DNA from: Amycolatopsis lurida
Lineage (GTDB): Bacteria > Actinomycetota > Actinomycetes > Mycobacteriales > Pseudonocardiaceae
DNA: 64,000 bases
Direction of reading: 5' to 3'
NCBI RefSeq assembly: GCF_900105055.1
Contig: NZ_FNTA01000004.1
Coordinates: 6,417,501-6,481,500, forward strand
Shown here: in pieces, positions 1 through 9,088 of the stretch
How positions within the stretch are numbered: the first letter of the stretch is position 1
Layout of the letters: each line of letters begins with the position of its first letter
Notes under the pieces: model-generated
Database searches by the model: none
What the model was told of the DNA's origin: nothing
Seen by the model: the letters and a program-made list of their open reading frames with translations, nothing else
Position numbers and translations under genes: made by a program

Positions 1-126
1 CTCGATCCACGCCCGTGCTTCGGTCCACATCCTCGCCGCGTCGTGAAGGGCGGAAACGTTCGCGAACTCGGCCCGGATCATCCCCATGAGAACTTCCATG
101 GGGAACGCGTTGTAAACGGCGGTCAT
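1..126 (-). CDS. T7SS-associated protein, N-terminal fragment
   Basis: Only the first 42 codons are inside the window. The ATG ends at 126 and has GAGGAG seven bases upstream. The visible peptide is a predicted amphipathic helix whose segment AARMWTEARAWIE resembles AAKKMWTDAERWID in the protein encoded at 560-1936, so the two probably share a WXG/PPE-like N-terminal domain. It is the last visible member of the left-pointing eccC operon and starts 11 bases after the stop of the preceding gene. It is probably a secreted substrate or substrate partner; nothing more can be said without the rest of the gene. Confidence 0.6.
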   Translation of the reverse strand, partial: MTAVYNAFPMEVLMGMIRAEFANVSALHDAARMWTEARAWIE

Positions 127-137
127 GGTTCGGCTCC

Positions 138-548
138 TCAGACGGAGGCCGGCGGGGTTTCGCCGGAGGGTTCGGTGGTGGACGGTTTCTCTTCGCCGGG
201 CTGGGCGGCCGAGGACTGTTTCACGAAGTCCACGCCCTGCTTGATGACCTTGGTCGCCTTGTTGGCCAGTTCCAGTGCGCTGGCCACGTCGGCGGCGCTG
301 TAGGTGATCGCGGCCGTCCTGGTCTTGCCGGAGAAGGTCGCGATGTCCTCGGTCACCTTCCCCATGAACGCGCTCATGCTGGCGGTCGCGGCCTTGTCCA
401 GTACGGACATCGCGATGCCCTCGAACAGCCCGGCGAGGCTGGGCATGGTGCCGAGCCTCGCCAGTGAAGGTGGCAGGTCCGGTGCGCTGAGTTGCTGGGA
501 CACCGCGCTCATCGCGGTGATGTTGCCGTTGATCTCGGTTCCGGGCAT
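138..548 (-). CDS. Small helical T7SS-associated protein (136 aa)
   Basis: The start chosen is the ATG ending at 548, which follows a GAGGAGGGGG run lying just beyond the stop of the upstream gene; a longer reading frame exists but runs back through that gene. The protein is Ala/Ser-rich and helical, with no signal peptide or clear membrane span. It ends in a Pro/Glu/Thr tail (about residues 115-136). Size, composition and place between substrate-like genes downstream of eccC suggest an ESX-type secreted or chaperone-like protein. I do not recognise a named family and see no YxxxD/E export signal. Confidence 0.6.
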   Translation of the reverse strand: MPGTEINGNITAMSAVSQQLSAPDLPPSLARLGTMPSLAGLFEGIAMSVLDKAATASMSAFMGKVTEDIATFSGKTRTAAITYSAADVASALELANKATKVIKQGVDFVKQSSAAQPGEEKPSTTEPSGETPPASV

Positions 549-559
549 ATGCCCCCTCC

Positions 560-1936
560 TCAGTGTCCGGCGCGGTACTTCGCCGGTTTGCCGTGCGAAT
601 CGGTCGTTTCCTGCACTTGCCACAGCTCGTCGTCGAGCAACTGGACGGTGTCGTTCTCGGTGTCCCACCGGCGTCGCGCCGTGGCCGGCCGTGTGCCGCC
701 GCCTCGCGACCGGCCGAGGAGCGTGACACCGGGCGTGCCACCGCCCTTCGGCCCGCGCTGCCTGCTCGAGCCGGTGTGTTCCGCGTCGCCCGGTTTGATG
801 CCCGACGGCGAGTTCTTCCCGCCACCGTTGGGTGGCACCATCGGTGGCGGCATTCCTCCGGCGCCCGAGGTGGAGCCGGAGCTTCCCGCCGTTCCCGCGG
901 AAGCGATCCCGGGCATCGAGCCGACGCCTGCCGCCGCGCCTCCCGGTGAACCGTTCAGGTCCGAGATGGCGGGCATGCCGCCGAGGCCGCCCATCCCACC
1001 GCCGGAACCCGGCAAGCCGCCGCCACCCGCCAGGCTCGGCATACCCGAACCACCCGACGCGCCGAGAGGGTCTTCGAGCCCCGGATAGGCGGAGCCGTCG
1101 TAAGGCGGAAGCGTCCAATCCCCGGGATCGATCGCGTTCGGGTCGGGCAGGTTCACGGAGGAGCCGTTGCCCAGCAACTGCTGTGCGGACTCCGCGGCCT
1201 GGCTCAACGCGCTCAGCGCGTTCGTGGCCTGTTCGAGCGCGCTGGGGTCGTCTTGCGGATTCTGCGGGCTCGGCTCGCCCGGAACCTCGGGCGTACCGGG
1301 GTCTACCGGCGCGCCGTTTTGGTTCGGACCGCCCGCACCGGGCGCCGACGGCACCGCGCCGTTGTAGGGGAGGCCGGAACCGGCTTCGGCACTCGGGCCG
1401 TCCCAGGGGCGACCGCGGGCAGCGAGCATCGCCTGGGCGGTCACCCGATATTGGGTCGCGATTTCGTCCAGTTTCCTGCCGAGGTTCGCCTGGGCCTGAG
1501 GCTTGTAATCGGCGTTCTGCTCGACCTTGGAGATCTCACCCGCCGCGACGAAGGCGCCGACCACGAGCTGAGCGTCGGTCATGTCCAGCTGGGTGACCAC
1601 ACCCGATGCCGTGATGCCGCCGTCGACCGGCTGACCGAACAGCGTGCCCGCGAACGAGGGGAGTTTGGTGTCCTTCGACCCTTCCAAGCCTCCCCACGAT
1701 CCGAAGGAGTAGATGCAGTTGGCCCTCAGCCGATCCACGAACTCTTCTCCTGGCCGGTCGAGCCAGCCCGAAGATACGACGTCCGCCGCGTCCCGGAGCA
1801 TCATGTGCGTGCGGTCGATCCATCTTTCGGCGTCCGTCCACATCTTCTTGGCGGCATGGAGCCGGGGCCGGGTGTGCGCGATTTCGGCCCGAAGAATTCT
1901 CACCTGGTCTTCGAACGGGGTCTGGCAATAGCTCAT
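560..1936 (-). CDS. Linker-rich putative T7SS substrate (458 aa)
   Basis: An N-terminal helical domain (about residues 1-175) with the segment AAKKMWTDAERWID is followed by a long Pro/Gly/Ser/Ala linker (about 175-395) containing GGGLPGSGGGMGGLGG-type runs. A short C-terminal piece with RRWDTENDTVQLL follows. This layout is typical of actinobacterial ESX substrates of the PPE/WXG type, where the N-terminus docks to the EccC ATPase and the linker is low complexity. The gene sits third in the eccC operon, 31 bases after the previous stop. Its N-terminus resembles that of the truncated gene at the window edge. The family assignment is inferred from architecture only. Confidence 0.7.
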   Translation of the reverse strand: MSYCQTPFEDQVRILRAEIAHTRPRLHAAKKMWTDAERWIDRTHMMLRDAADVVSSGWLDRPGEEFVDRLRANCIYSFGSWGGLEGSKDTKLPSFAGTLFGQPVDGGITASGVVTQLDMTDAQLVVGAFVAAGEISKVEQNADYKPQAQANLGRKLDEIATQYRVTAQAMLAARGRPWDGPSAEAGSGLPYNGAVPSAPGAGGPNQNGAPVDPGTPEVPGEPSPQNPQDDPSALEQATNALSALSQAAESAQQLLGNGSSVNLPDPNAIDPGDWTLPPYDGSAYPGLEDPLGASGGSGMPSLAGGGGLPGSGGGMGGLGGMPAISDLNGSPGGAAAGVGSMPGIASAGTAGSSGSTSGAGGMPPPMVPPNGGGKNSPSGIKPGDAEHTGSSRQRGPKGGGTPGVTLLGRSRGGGTRPATARRRWDTENDTVQLLDDELWQVQETTDSHGKPAKYRAGH

Positions 1937-1967
1937 CGAAAGTCCCGGATTGCTCGGCGCGGAGGAA

Positions 1968-2378
1968 TCAATGCGGCAGGAGGTCGATCAGGGTGCCCGT
2001 GGTCGGCTGCACTGGCGTGACGGGCGCCAGCGGGCTCGGTCCCAGCGTGGTGGGTGCCAGTCCCTCGACAGGGACACGGGATTCGTCCGGCCGTGACCTC
2101 TTCGTCAGCTCCCAAACGGCGGCCTCGCTGGCGTTCTGGTAGGTGCTCAGGCTTTGCCGTGCGATGGAGATGTACCCGCGGACACCTTTTTCGGCGGCGG
2201 TCAGGAAATTCCGCAGAGCTTCGGTGCTGTCGCGGTCGGCGGCGGCGAGAAGCCCGCATTCCGCCATTTCACCGCAGCCGTCGTTCAATGGCCGGTCGAT
2301 ACTCGGCGGGCTCGACGCCTGCTGCGAGACGGTGTCGGCGAAGTCCTGGATGGCAGGCAGATAAGCGTTGATTCCCAT
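1968..2378 (-). CDS. Small helical T7SS-associated protein (136 aa)
   Basis: The ATG ending at 2378 is preceded by GGGAGG six bases away, so the upstream extension of the frame is not used. The first 90 residues are helical (segments AEKGVRGYISIARQ and STYQNASEAAVWELTKR) and the last 45 are Pro/Thr/Leu-rich and disordered. WXG100-size proteins with such tails are common directly after eccC and are usually exported as a partner of a larger substrate. The gap to eccC is 97 bases. No precise family is recognised. Confidence 0.6.
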   Translation of the reverse strand: MGINAYLPAIQDFADTVSQQASSPPSIDRPLNDGCGEMAECGLLAAADRDSTEALRNFLTAAEKGVRGYISIARQSLSTYQNASEAAVWELTKRSRPDESRVPVEGLAPTTLGPSPLAPVTPVQPTTGTLIDLLPH

Positions 2379-2475
2379 GTTCCCTCCCGGAATTGCGGCG
2401 AAAACCCAGTCATTCACCGAAAGCCAAACACCACCACGAGCTCCGGTGGGCCCTCCGGCAGCTTCCGGCCATACG

Positions 2476-5400
2476 TCAGGGATGCCGGGGCGGAAGCCAC
2501 GCGATCTGGACCAGGCCCTTGTGCCCACGACGGTCGATCAGCCAGCCGCGGCCGGGCGGCAGTACCTGGGCGCGCATCCCGCCGAGCAGCGGACCTTCGT
2601 CGCGGTCGCCGGACATCATCAAGCCGGGGGTCCCGACTTCCCTCAGCCGGGTGAGGAAGGGTTCGAACAGCCCGCGGCCGGCGCCACCGGAACGACGGGC
2701 GAGCACGACGTGCAAGCCGATGTCCGAGCCTTGCGCGACCAGCGGCAGGAGGGGCATCAGCGGGTGGTTCTCGTGGGTGGCCACCATGTCGTAGTCGTCA
2801 ACGAGAACGAAGATCTCCGGCCCACGCCACCAGTTCCTGGCCCGCAATTGCTCCGGTGTGACGTCCGGCCCCGGAAGCCGCTTGGAAAGCGAGGCGGCGA
2901 CCTCGGTCATGAGCCCGGCACTGTGCGAGTCGTTGGTGCCGTAACCGAGAAGGTATTCGTCGCCGATCTCGCCAAGGAGCCCGCGCCGATGGTCCACCAG
3001 CACGATCCGGGCTTCCGAGGGCTGGTAGGTGGTCTCGATCCGGCGGGCCAGCGTCCGCAGGAAGGAGGTCTTTCCGCATTGGGTGTCGGCGAGCAGGAAG
3101 AAGTGCGGGTCCGCGGCGAAGTCGTGCCGCATCGGGGAGAGGTCGTGCTCGTGGATGCCGACCGCGAGCCCCGCCTCCGTCCCGGTGGTCTCGTCCTTCG
3201 CGGGGAGTTCCTCGTACGGGAACACACCGGGCAGTAGCCGCACCGAAGGCGCGGGAGCGCCTGGCCACGCGGCCTTGACCGCCTCGACGAGTTCGTTCAC
3301 ACCCCTGGACAGATCGTCCGTTTCCGTCACCCCGTCGATCCTGGGCAGGGCGACCAGCATCTGATGCCCGCTCATCGCGATTCCGCGGCCCGGAGCGTCG
3401 GGCGGGACGCTCATCGCCGCGCGCCGGTCGATGACGGAGTCGATGGGATCACCGATCTTCAGTTCCAGCCTGCTGGCGAACAGATCCCGGACGTTCATCC
3501 GCAGATCGAACGAACGCGAACAGGCCGCCACCACGTGCACGCCATAGGACAGACCGCGTGCGGCGATGTCGCCGACCGTCTCCTCCAGATCGGGGAAGTC
3601 GTTCCGCAGCGTCTGCCAGCCGTCGACCACCAGGAAGACGTCGCCGTGCTGCTGTTCGGCGAAGCGCCCTTCGGCTCGCAGCCTCCGGTAGGTGACGATG
3701 CCGTCGATCTGGTGCTCGGCGAACATCCGCTCGCGTTGTGCCAGCAGGGTCGCCACTTCGGCGACGGTCCGCCGCACGGCACCGGTGTCGAGCCTGCCGC
3801 AGACACCGGCGACATGCGGCAGCCCCGCGATCGAAGCCAGGGTGCCGCCGCCGAAGTCGAGGCAGTAGAACTGTGTCTCGCGGGGAGTGTGCGTGAGCGC
3901 CAGGCTGGTGATCAGCGTGCGCACAACGGTGCTCTTCCCGGTCTGCGGGGCGCCGATGACCAGGACATGCCCGGCGGCGCCGGAGAGATCCAGCACCAGC
4001 GGGTCGCGACGTTGTTCGAAGGGCCGGTCCACCGTGCCGAGCACCGGCCGGAGCGATCCCGCCATCGTGGTCGAGCCGGTGGTGAGACCTCGTTGCGGAT
4101 GAGCGACCAGTTCGGGCAGCAAACCGTCCAAGGTCGGCGATTCCGCCAGTGGCGGCAACCAGACCTGATGCGCGGGCACGCCCCGGCCTGCCAACCGGTC
4201 GACCAGGATGTCCAGGAGGGTTTCGCCGACCGCGGCGTCGTTATCCGCCGCTTGGTCGTCCGTCTCCTCTTCTTCCGTGTCGATCTCGGCGCCGAGATAG
4301 CTCGTCGTGTATTCCTGCAGCACCAGTTGCTCCCCGGTGGAAGCGGTGACACCGCCGCCGGTGGCGCGCTGGTACACGCCGGAGACGTAGGCGGAACGGA
4401 ATCGGTCCATCTGGTCGGTGCCGACCTTGAGGAATCCGTGCCCGGGTGCCCGCGGCAGCTTGAACGCGTCGGTGACGCCCAGCACCGCCCTGCTCTCCAT
4501 CTCGGAGAAGGTCCGCAGCCCGATCCGGTACGAGAGGTGGGTTTCCAGACCTCGGAGCCGGCCCTCTTCGAGCCGTTGCGAGGCCAGCAGCAGATGAACG
4601 CCCAGCGAACGGCCGACTCGTCCGATCTGGACGAACATGTCGATGAAGTCCGGCTTGGCGGACAGAAGCTCCGAGAACTCGTCACAGATCACCAGAAGGG
4701 TCGGCACCTCGGGAAGCGGGGCTCCCGCGGCGCGCGCTTTCTCGTAGTCACGCAGCGAGGAGAAATTGCCCGCCGCGCGCAGCAGTTCCTGGCGGCGGAT
4801 CAGCTCGCCGTTGATCGCGTCGGTCATCCGGTCGACGAGGTGCAGCTCGTCGGCGAGGTTGGTGATCACCGCGCTGGTGTGCGGGAGGGTGTCTAGGCGG
4901 GTGAAGGTCGCACCGCCCTTGAAGTCCACCAGCGCGAAATTCAGCGAACTGGGCGGATGTGTCACGGCGAGGGCGAGTACGAGGGTCCGCAGCAACTCGG
5001 ACTTGCCGGAACCGGTGGCGCCGATCAGCAGCCCGTGCGGCCCCATCCCGTCCTGCGCGGACTCCTTGAGATCGATTTCGATCGGGACGCCGTCGGCCTG
5101 GATGCCCAGTTTCACCCGCAGCCGGTCCCGGTTCGGCCGCGGCTCCCAGGTGTCGGCGGGGTCGAATTCGTACGGGTCACCCAGATCCAGAAGCTCGGCG
5201 AGTCCCAGCTCGGTGCTCATCGGGGTGTCACCTCGCAGCCCGGCCGTCAACCGTAACGGGGCCAGCTGCCGGGCCAACCCCTCGGCCGCGACCACGCCAA
5301 GGAAATCGGCGCGCCCGAGCGGGGCTTCGCCGTCGCTGGTCTCACTGACCAGGTCACCGTCGGCGTCCACGTCGAGCACGACCGTGGTCCGGTCCAAGGC

Positions 5401-6453
5401 CCTCGGCGGCATGGTGGTCAGGTCCACGATGGACACTCCCTCGACTCCGCCGCCGGTCATCAGGTGATCGGAGCCGGCGATGGCGCCACCGTCGAGCACG
5501 ACCACCAGATGCGGGCCGGGTACGCGGATGTCGGCCTCCGGATCGAACCGCGGTCGTTTGGAGAGTTCCTCCTCCAGCATCGATTCCAGCGCCTGGACCG
5601 ACGGCGCCACCAGCCGTAGCGCGCCGAGCGCGTCGGTCCGCTCGGGATGCAACGCGTGCGGCAGCCACTTGACCCATTCCCAGTCCGGACGGCGGTCTTC
5701 GCTCACGCAGATGGCGATCCGTACGTCGTCGGGTGACTGGAGGGTGACCAGCTGGGCGATCACCGCGCGAAGCAGACCCAGCGTGGCGGCGCGATCGCCG
5801 CGCAGGTGGATCCGGCTGAAACCGTTGACCGCGATGGCGATCGGCAGCCTTCCGACGGTGGAATAGGTGGCGATGAACCGGCGCAGCGCGAGCGCGGACA
5901 GCGGTTCGAGTTCCTCCAGCGGTTTGGTGTCAGGGGCGACGAGCGTGGCGGCCGGGGCCTGCGGTCCGGTCCCGATCCGGGCGATGGCGAAGTCCTGGTC
6001 GTCCTTGCGCCGTTCCCACAGCCGGTAGCTCGCGGCCAGCGACCACAAGGACGCCGGATCCGGGTGCAGGTACTCCATCGTGCGGCGCTGCCCACGCACC
6101 GAACGGCGCAGCCGCAGGCGATGCTGGGCGAGGTGCCGCAGGTACTTGCGGCGGGCGTGGCCCATTTCCCGTTTGCTGGGGCCGCCGCCCTGCAGGAAGC
6201 TCATGGCGACCATGCCGAGCATGCCGACGCCCATCATCCCGAAGATGACGAACCGCATCGAGCCTGCCATGCTGCCGGAGTACATCAGCAGCATCGCGGC
6301 CATCATGGCCACCATCGGCAGCACCGTGAGCACCTGGGTCCATTGCCGCCCCGGCGGGGGCGGGATCTCCGGTGGAGCCTGCAGGAGCAGTTCACCGGCC
6401 GGCATCTCCGGCGCCGGTTTACGGGCCGGCCTCTTCACCACGACTGTCGCCAT
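2476..6453 (-). CDS. eccC: Type VII secretion ATPase EccC (fused EccCa-EccCb)
   Basis: This 1,325-residue protein is the motor of an ESX secretion system. It has two adjacent membrane spans near residues 43-88, then three FtsK/SpoIIIE-type ATPase domains with Walker A motifs GATGSGKS (K484), GAPQTGKST (K840) and ADTQCGKTS (K1128). The first domain has the Walker B ending CDEF; in the second and third the glutamate is replaced (VVDGW, VDDYD), as is usual for EccC, where only domain 1 is fully active and domain 3 binds the substrate signal. The length fits single-chain EccC. It heads a left-pointing operon of substrate-like genes and diverges from two WXG100-size genes. eccB, eccD and eccE are not in the window. 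Confidence 0.95.
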   Translation of the reverse strand: MATVVVKRPARKPAPEMPAGELLLQAPPEIPPPPGRQWTQVLTVLPMVAMMAAMLLMYSGSMAGSMRFVIFGMMGVGMLGMVAMSFLQGGGPSKREMGHARRKYLRHLAQHRLRLRRSVRGQRRTMEYLHPDPASLWSLAASYRLWERRKDDQDFAIARIGTGPQAPAATLVAPDTKPLEELEPLSALALRRFIATYSTVGRLPIAIAVNGFSRIHLRGDRAATLGLLRAVIAQLVTLQSPDDVRIAICVSEDRRPDWEWVKWLPHALHPERTDALGALRLVAPSVQALESMLEEELSKRPRFDPEADIRVPGPHLVVVLDGGAIAGSDHLMTGGGVEGVSIVDLTTMPPRALDRTTVVLDVDADGDLVSETSDGEAPLGRADFLGVVAAEGLARQLAPLRLTAGLRGDTPMSTELGLAELLDLGDPYEFDPADTWEPRPNRDRLRVKLGIQADGVPIEIDLKESAQDGMGPHGLLIGATGSGKSELLRTLVLALAVTHPPSSLNFALVDFKGGATFTRLDTLPHTSAVITNLADELHLVDRMTDAINGELIRRQELLRAAGNFSSLRDYEKARAAGAPLPEVPTLLVICDEFSELLSAKPDFIDMFVQIGRVGRSLGVHLLLASQRLEEGRLRGLETHLSYRIGLRTFSEMESRAVLGVTDAFKLPRAPGHGFLKVGTDQMDRFRSAYVSGVYQRATGGGVTASTGEQLVLQEYTTSYLGAEIDTEEEETDDQAADNDAAVGETLLDILVDRLAGRGVPAHQVWLPPLAESPTLDGLLPELVAHPQRGLTTGSTTMAGSLRPVLGTVDRPFEQRRDPLVLDLSGAAGHVLVIGAPQTGKSTVVRTLITSLALTHTPRETQFYCLDFGGGTLASIAGLPHVAGVCGRLDTGAVRRTVAEVATLLAQRERMFAEHQIDGIVTYRRLRAEGRFAEQQHGDVFLVVDGWQTLRNDFPDLEETVGDIAARGLSYGVHVVAACSRSFDLRMNVRDLFASRLELKIGDPIDSVIDRRAAMSVPPDAPGRGIAMSGHQMLVALPRIDGVTETDDLSRGVNELVEAVKAAWPGAPAPSVRLLPGVFPYEELPAKDETTGTEAGLAVGIHEHDLSPMRHDFAADPHFFLLADTQCGKTSFLRTLARRIETTYQPSEARIVLVDHRRGLLGEIGDEYLLGYGTNDSHSAGLMTEVAASLSKRLPGPDVTPEQLRARNWWRGPEIFVLVDDYDMVATHENHPLMPLLPLVAQGSDIGLHVVLARRSGGAGRGLFEPFLTRLREVGTPGLMMSGDRDEGPLLGGMRAQVLPPGRGWLIDRRGHKGLVQIAWLPPRHP

Positions 6454-6584
6454 ACTCGCCGATCGTTCGCGAACAACGGCTTCCGCCGGGGGCGATGGCA
6501 GGAACGTGCCGCACCGGTCGAATCCACCCGTTCCGGGGGTTAGCTGATCGATGTCAGCTACGCGACCAAGGAAACGGAGGGGTG

Positions 6585-6932
6585 ATGGGCAACGGCGGAC
6601 TGGTCGATTTCGAATTCGGAATCGTGCAGAACATGTTCAACCACACCGACAGCAGCCAGCAGGACCAGCTCAACGCGCACCAGACCCACCAGGGGCGGGA
6701 CCAGGACCACATCGACTTGGGCCTCGCGGGCATCGTCAAGAACGCGGCACTGTCGGAGAACCAGGGGCGCTCCGAGATCTTCGGCCACGTGCACGCCTTC
6801 GCGCAGTCACTGGTCGAGAAGGGCAGCTCGGTGGTGAACGTCACCAGTGGTTTCCAAGGTGACGCGGCGCAGACGTTCGCCAAGCAGAACTTCGCGGGCG
6901 GCGGCGCCATCGACAGCGGTATCAACCCCTAG
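6585..6932 (+). CDS. WXG100-like ESX protein with F-Q-G in the turn
   Basis: This 115-residue protein starts at an ATG preceded by GGAGGGG. It is helical with a central turn TSGFQGDAA (F90-Q91-G92) where WXG100 proteins have W-x-G. An early stretch is unusually rich in His and Gln (residues 20-42). It is divergent from eccC, sharing about 130 bases of promoter region, and is followed 16 bases later by a classical WXG100 gene. The pair is therefore likely to form the EsxA/EsxB-type heterodimer exported by EccC. The Trp to Phe change is conservative but worth noting. Confidence 0.75.
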   Translation: MGNGGLVDFEFGIVQNMFNHTDSSQQDQLNAHQTHQGRDQDHIDLGLAGIVKNAALSENQGRSEIFGHVHAFAQSLVEKGSSVVNVTSGFQGDAAQTFAKQNFAGGGAIDSGINP

Positions 6933-6948
6933 TCTGAAAGGACGGGCT

Positions 6949-7251
6949 ATGAACGGCGGAGATCACTTCAAGATCGTCTACGAGGCCATGAACACGGCCG
7001 GCCGGGACATTCAGAACACCGCGGCGCAGATCGGGCAGGCCGCCGAAGACCAGGTCGCCAGGATGCGCAACACCATCGGCGCGGGCTGGGGCGGGAACAA
7101 CGCCGAGGAAATGGGTCAGCAGTTCGCCCTGATGCAGAAGCGGACCGGCTACCACGTCGACGGCATGAACCAGAGCGGCCGCGACTACGACAGCGTCTCC
7201 CACATCGGCCAGACCTGTGAAAGCCGGGTAAGCAACATCGTCAACTCCTAG
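6949..7251 (+). CDS. WXG100 family protein (EsxA/EsxB-like)
   Basis: The product has 100 residues, the family length, with the hallmark W47-G48-G49 in AGWGGNNA between two predicted helices. WXG100 proteins form helical-hairpin dimers and are secreted by ESX systems. The ATG at 6949 follows AAAGGACGGG. It lies 16 bases after the other small ESX gene, so both are probably one transcript, ended by the hairpin at 7266-7304. I do not see a canonical YxxxD/E motif at the C-terminus, so the export signal may lie on the partner or be divergent. Confidence 0.85.
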   Translation: MNGGDHFKIVYEAMNTAGRDIQNTAAQIGQAAEDQVARMRNTIGAGWGGNNAEEMGQQFALMQKRTGYHVDGMNQSGRDYDSVSHIGQTCESRVSNIVNS

Positions 7252-7265
7252 CGGCGACCGGTAGA

Positions 7266-7304
7266 ACCGAAGCCCCGGCGCGGATCTCGCGCCGGGGCTT
7301 CGGT
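7266..7304. terminator. Strong hairpin between convergent esx pair and mycosin gene
   Basis: Two perfect 16-base arms (7266-7281 and 7289-7304, ACCGAAGCCCCGGCGC and its complement) enclose a seven-base loop. It lies between the 3' ends of two convergent genes, so it can end transcription from both sides. There is no long T run, as is common in high-GC actinomycetes. Confidence 0.8.
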
Positions 7305-7311
7305 CTTCCGG

Positions 7312-8598
7312 TCATCTCCCGGAGATCAGGAAGATCTGTTCCGGCGGTTCGTCCACCTTCGGTTCGGCGGAGACGGGGGCCGCCAGGCCGGGCCGCCAGC
7401 CACGACGGCGACCACGCGGAAGCACCAGTGCCACGAGTGCGGCGAGTACGATCGCGCCGCATACCGCGGCGGTGAGCCATTTCGCCACGGTGCCGGTCTC
7501 TTCCCGCGCGGCGATCAGATCGAGTTGTGCCTGGTCCGGTGGCGCGGGGACGAACGCCGGCAAAGCGGCCGGGTTCGCCGTGTCCAGCCCATCGGTGACC
7601 GCCCGGTAGGGATCGACCAGGCCGGCGCCGAACGCCGGGCTGCCGAGGCCGCCGCGCGCCGGGTTCGCGGTCGCCATCAGACGGCGCGCCACCTCCGGGG
7701 CGGACAGCCGCGGCCAGGCCGATCTGACCAGGGCGGCGGTGCCGGAAACGAACGGCGCGGCATAGCTCGTGCCGTCGGCGTACGCGTGCCCGCCCGCTCG
7801 TGTCGGCGCCAGCACCTTGGCGCCAGGCGCGACGAGGTCCACGTACCGGCCGATCTGGGAGCCGGACATCCTCGCCCCGTCGATGTCGACGGCACCGACA
7901 CCGAGCACCCCGTCGTAGGCGGCGGGAAAGGAGGGGATCTCGGAAGCCGTGTCGCGCTGCGTGTTGCCCGCGGCGGCGACCACGAGCGCGTCCCTGGCCA
8001 CGGCGTGCGCGACCGCGTCCCGGATGACGGCGAAATCCTCGTGTCCGGCGAGGGACAGGTTGATCACCTTGGCGCCCTGGTCGGCGGCGTAGCGGATTCC
8101 GTTGGCGACCACCTGGGGATCGATCCGCAAGGACTCGCCCTGGCTGCCGATGTCACGGTCGCTGATCCGCACCGGCAGGATCTCCGCGTCCGGTGCGATC
8201 CCATGGAAACCGATACCGGTTGCCGGATCGGCGGCGATGATCCCCGCGACCCCGGTGCCGTGCGACACACAGTCGAACGCTCCCGGCAGCGAACCGGCGA
8301 GGTAGAAATCCCGGCCCGCGCGCACCTTGCCCGGCCTGGCCAACTGCGGATGGTCGGCGTCGACCCCGGAGTCGACCACCGCCACCAGCACTCCCGCCCC
8401 GCGGTTGTACGGCCAAACCCGTTGGGGAGCAAGAGATTGCTGAGCCCACGGCTGGACGGGAACCGCCGCTCGCGCGGGTTCCGGGTCCCGGCAGGCGCCG
8501 GGCGGCGGCGCCGCGTGCGCGGTCCCCGCGCCGGCGAAGGTCTGAACGGCCGTCGCGGCCACCACGGCGGCGACGGCGGACATCCGGAGTCGTCTCAT
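7312..8598 (-). CDS. mycP: Mycosin, membrane-anchored subtilisin-like protease of T7SS
   Basis: This 428-residue protein has an N-terminal signal sequence (MRRLRM, then a hydrophobic stretch ending at AHA) and a subtilase domain. The catalytic triad is visible: D76 in VVDSGVD, H113 in SHGTGVAG and S278 in DGTSYAAP. The oxyanion Asn is present in AAAGNTQ. A C-terminal membrane span (VCGAIVLAALVALVLP) is followed by a short cytosolic tail. This is the mycosin layout; mycosins are required for ESX secretion and sit against the secretion pore. The ATG ending at 8598 was chosen because it begins the signal peptide; the longer frame adds a non-hydrophobic stretch. It is convergent with the esx pair. 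Confidence 0.93.
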   Translation of the reverse strand: MRRLRMSAVAAVVAATAVQTFAGAGTAHAAPPPGACRDPEPARAAVPVQPWAQQSLAPQRVWPYNRGAGVLVAVVDSGVDADHPQLARPGKVRAGRDFYLAGSLPGAFDCVSHGTGVAGIIAADPATGIGFHGIAPDAEILPVRISDRDIGSQGESLRIDPQVVANGIRYAADQGAKVINLSLAGHEDFAVIRDAVAHAVARDALVVAAAGNTQRDTASEIPSFPAAYDGVLGVGAVDIDGARMSGSQIGRYVDLVAPGAKVLAPTRAGGHAYADGTSYAAPFVSGTAALVRSAWPRLSAPEVARRLMATANPARGGLGSPAFGAGLVDPYRAVTDGLDTANPAALPAFVPAPPDQAQLDLIAAREETGTVAKWLTAAVCGAIVLAALVALVLPRGRRRGWRPGLAAPVSAEPKVDEPPEQIFLISGR

Positions 8599-8713
8599 TC
8601 CGCCATCGTCGATCCGGTCATGACCCGGGACGGAGCGGTGGCCGCAAGCGGCCATCGCGTCGTTCGCGCCCGTTTCGGACGCGAGACTGGCCATAAGCGA
8701 TCTAGGAGGGGCC

Positions 8714-9088
8714 GTGGAAGCGCTGTTTCCGGGGGCGGACATGTACGCCGACTACGAACGGCTTGCCGAGGACGTCCGGACGATGCAGGAACGGATGGCC
8801 GGGATCCGCGCCACCGCCGATTCCGGCGACGGATTGATCAGTGTGACGGTCGGCGGCGCGGGAGAGCTGATCGAGCTCTGGCTGGACCCTCGTGTCTACC
8901 GGACCTTGGATTCGGCCGCGCTGGCCGAGAGCATCACCGAGACCATGCACCGGGCGGCGGCCGAGTCCCAGGAGAAGGGGCTGGCCATCGCCGCGGGCTT
9001 CCTGCCGGAGGGGGCGACTCCGGAGGGAACGGACCTGCGGTTCGGCCCGTTGCTGCACCGGCTCGACGAGCGCGCCGGCGGGCGGTGA
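8714..9088 (+). CDS. YbaB/EbfC-like small protein
   Basis: The start is a GTG preceded by AGGAGGGGCC. The 124-residue product has an N-terminal helix (YADYERLAEDVRTMQERMAGIRA), a beta segment (LISVTVGGAGELIELWLDPRVYR) and a C-terminal helix. This is the helix-strand-helix pattern of the YbaB/EbfC nucleoid-protein family. Divergent members of this family are frequent in actinobacterial ESX and polymorphic-toxin loci, where their role is unclear. Its stop overlaps the next start by four bases (GTGA), which ties it to the toxin cassette. Confidence 0.7.
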   Translation: MEALFPGADMYADYERLAEDVRTMQERMAGIRATADSGDGLISVTVGGAGELIELWLDPRVYRTLDSAALAESITETMHRAAAESQEKGLAIAAGFLPEGATPEGTDLRFGPLLHRLDERAGGR

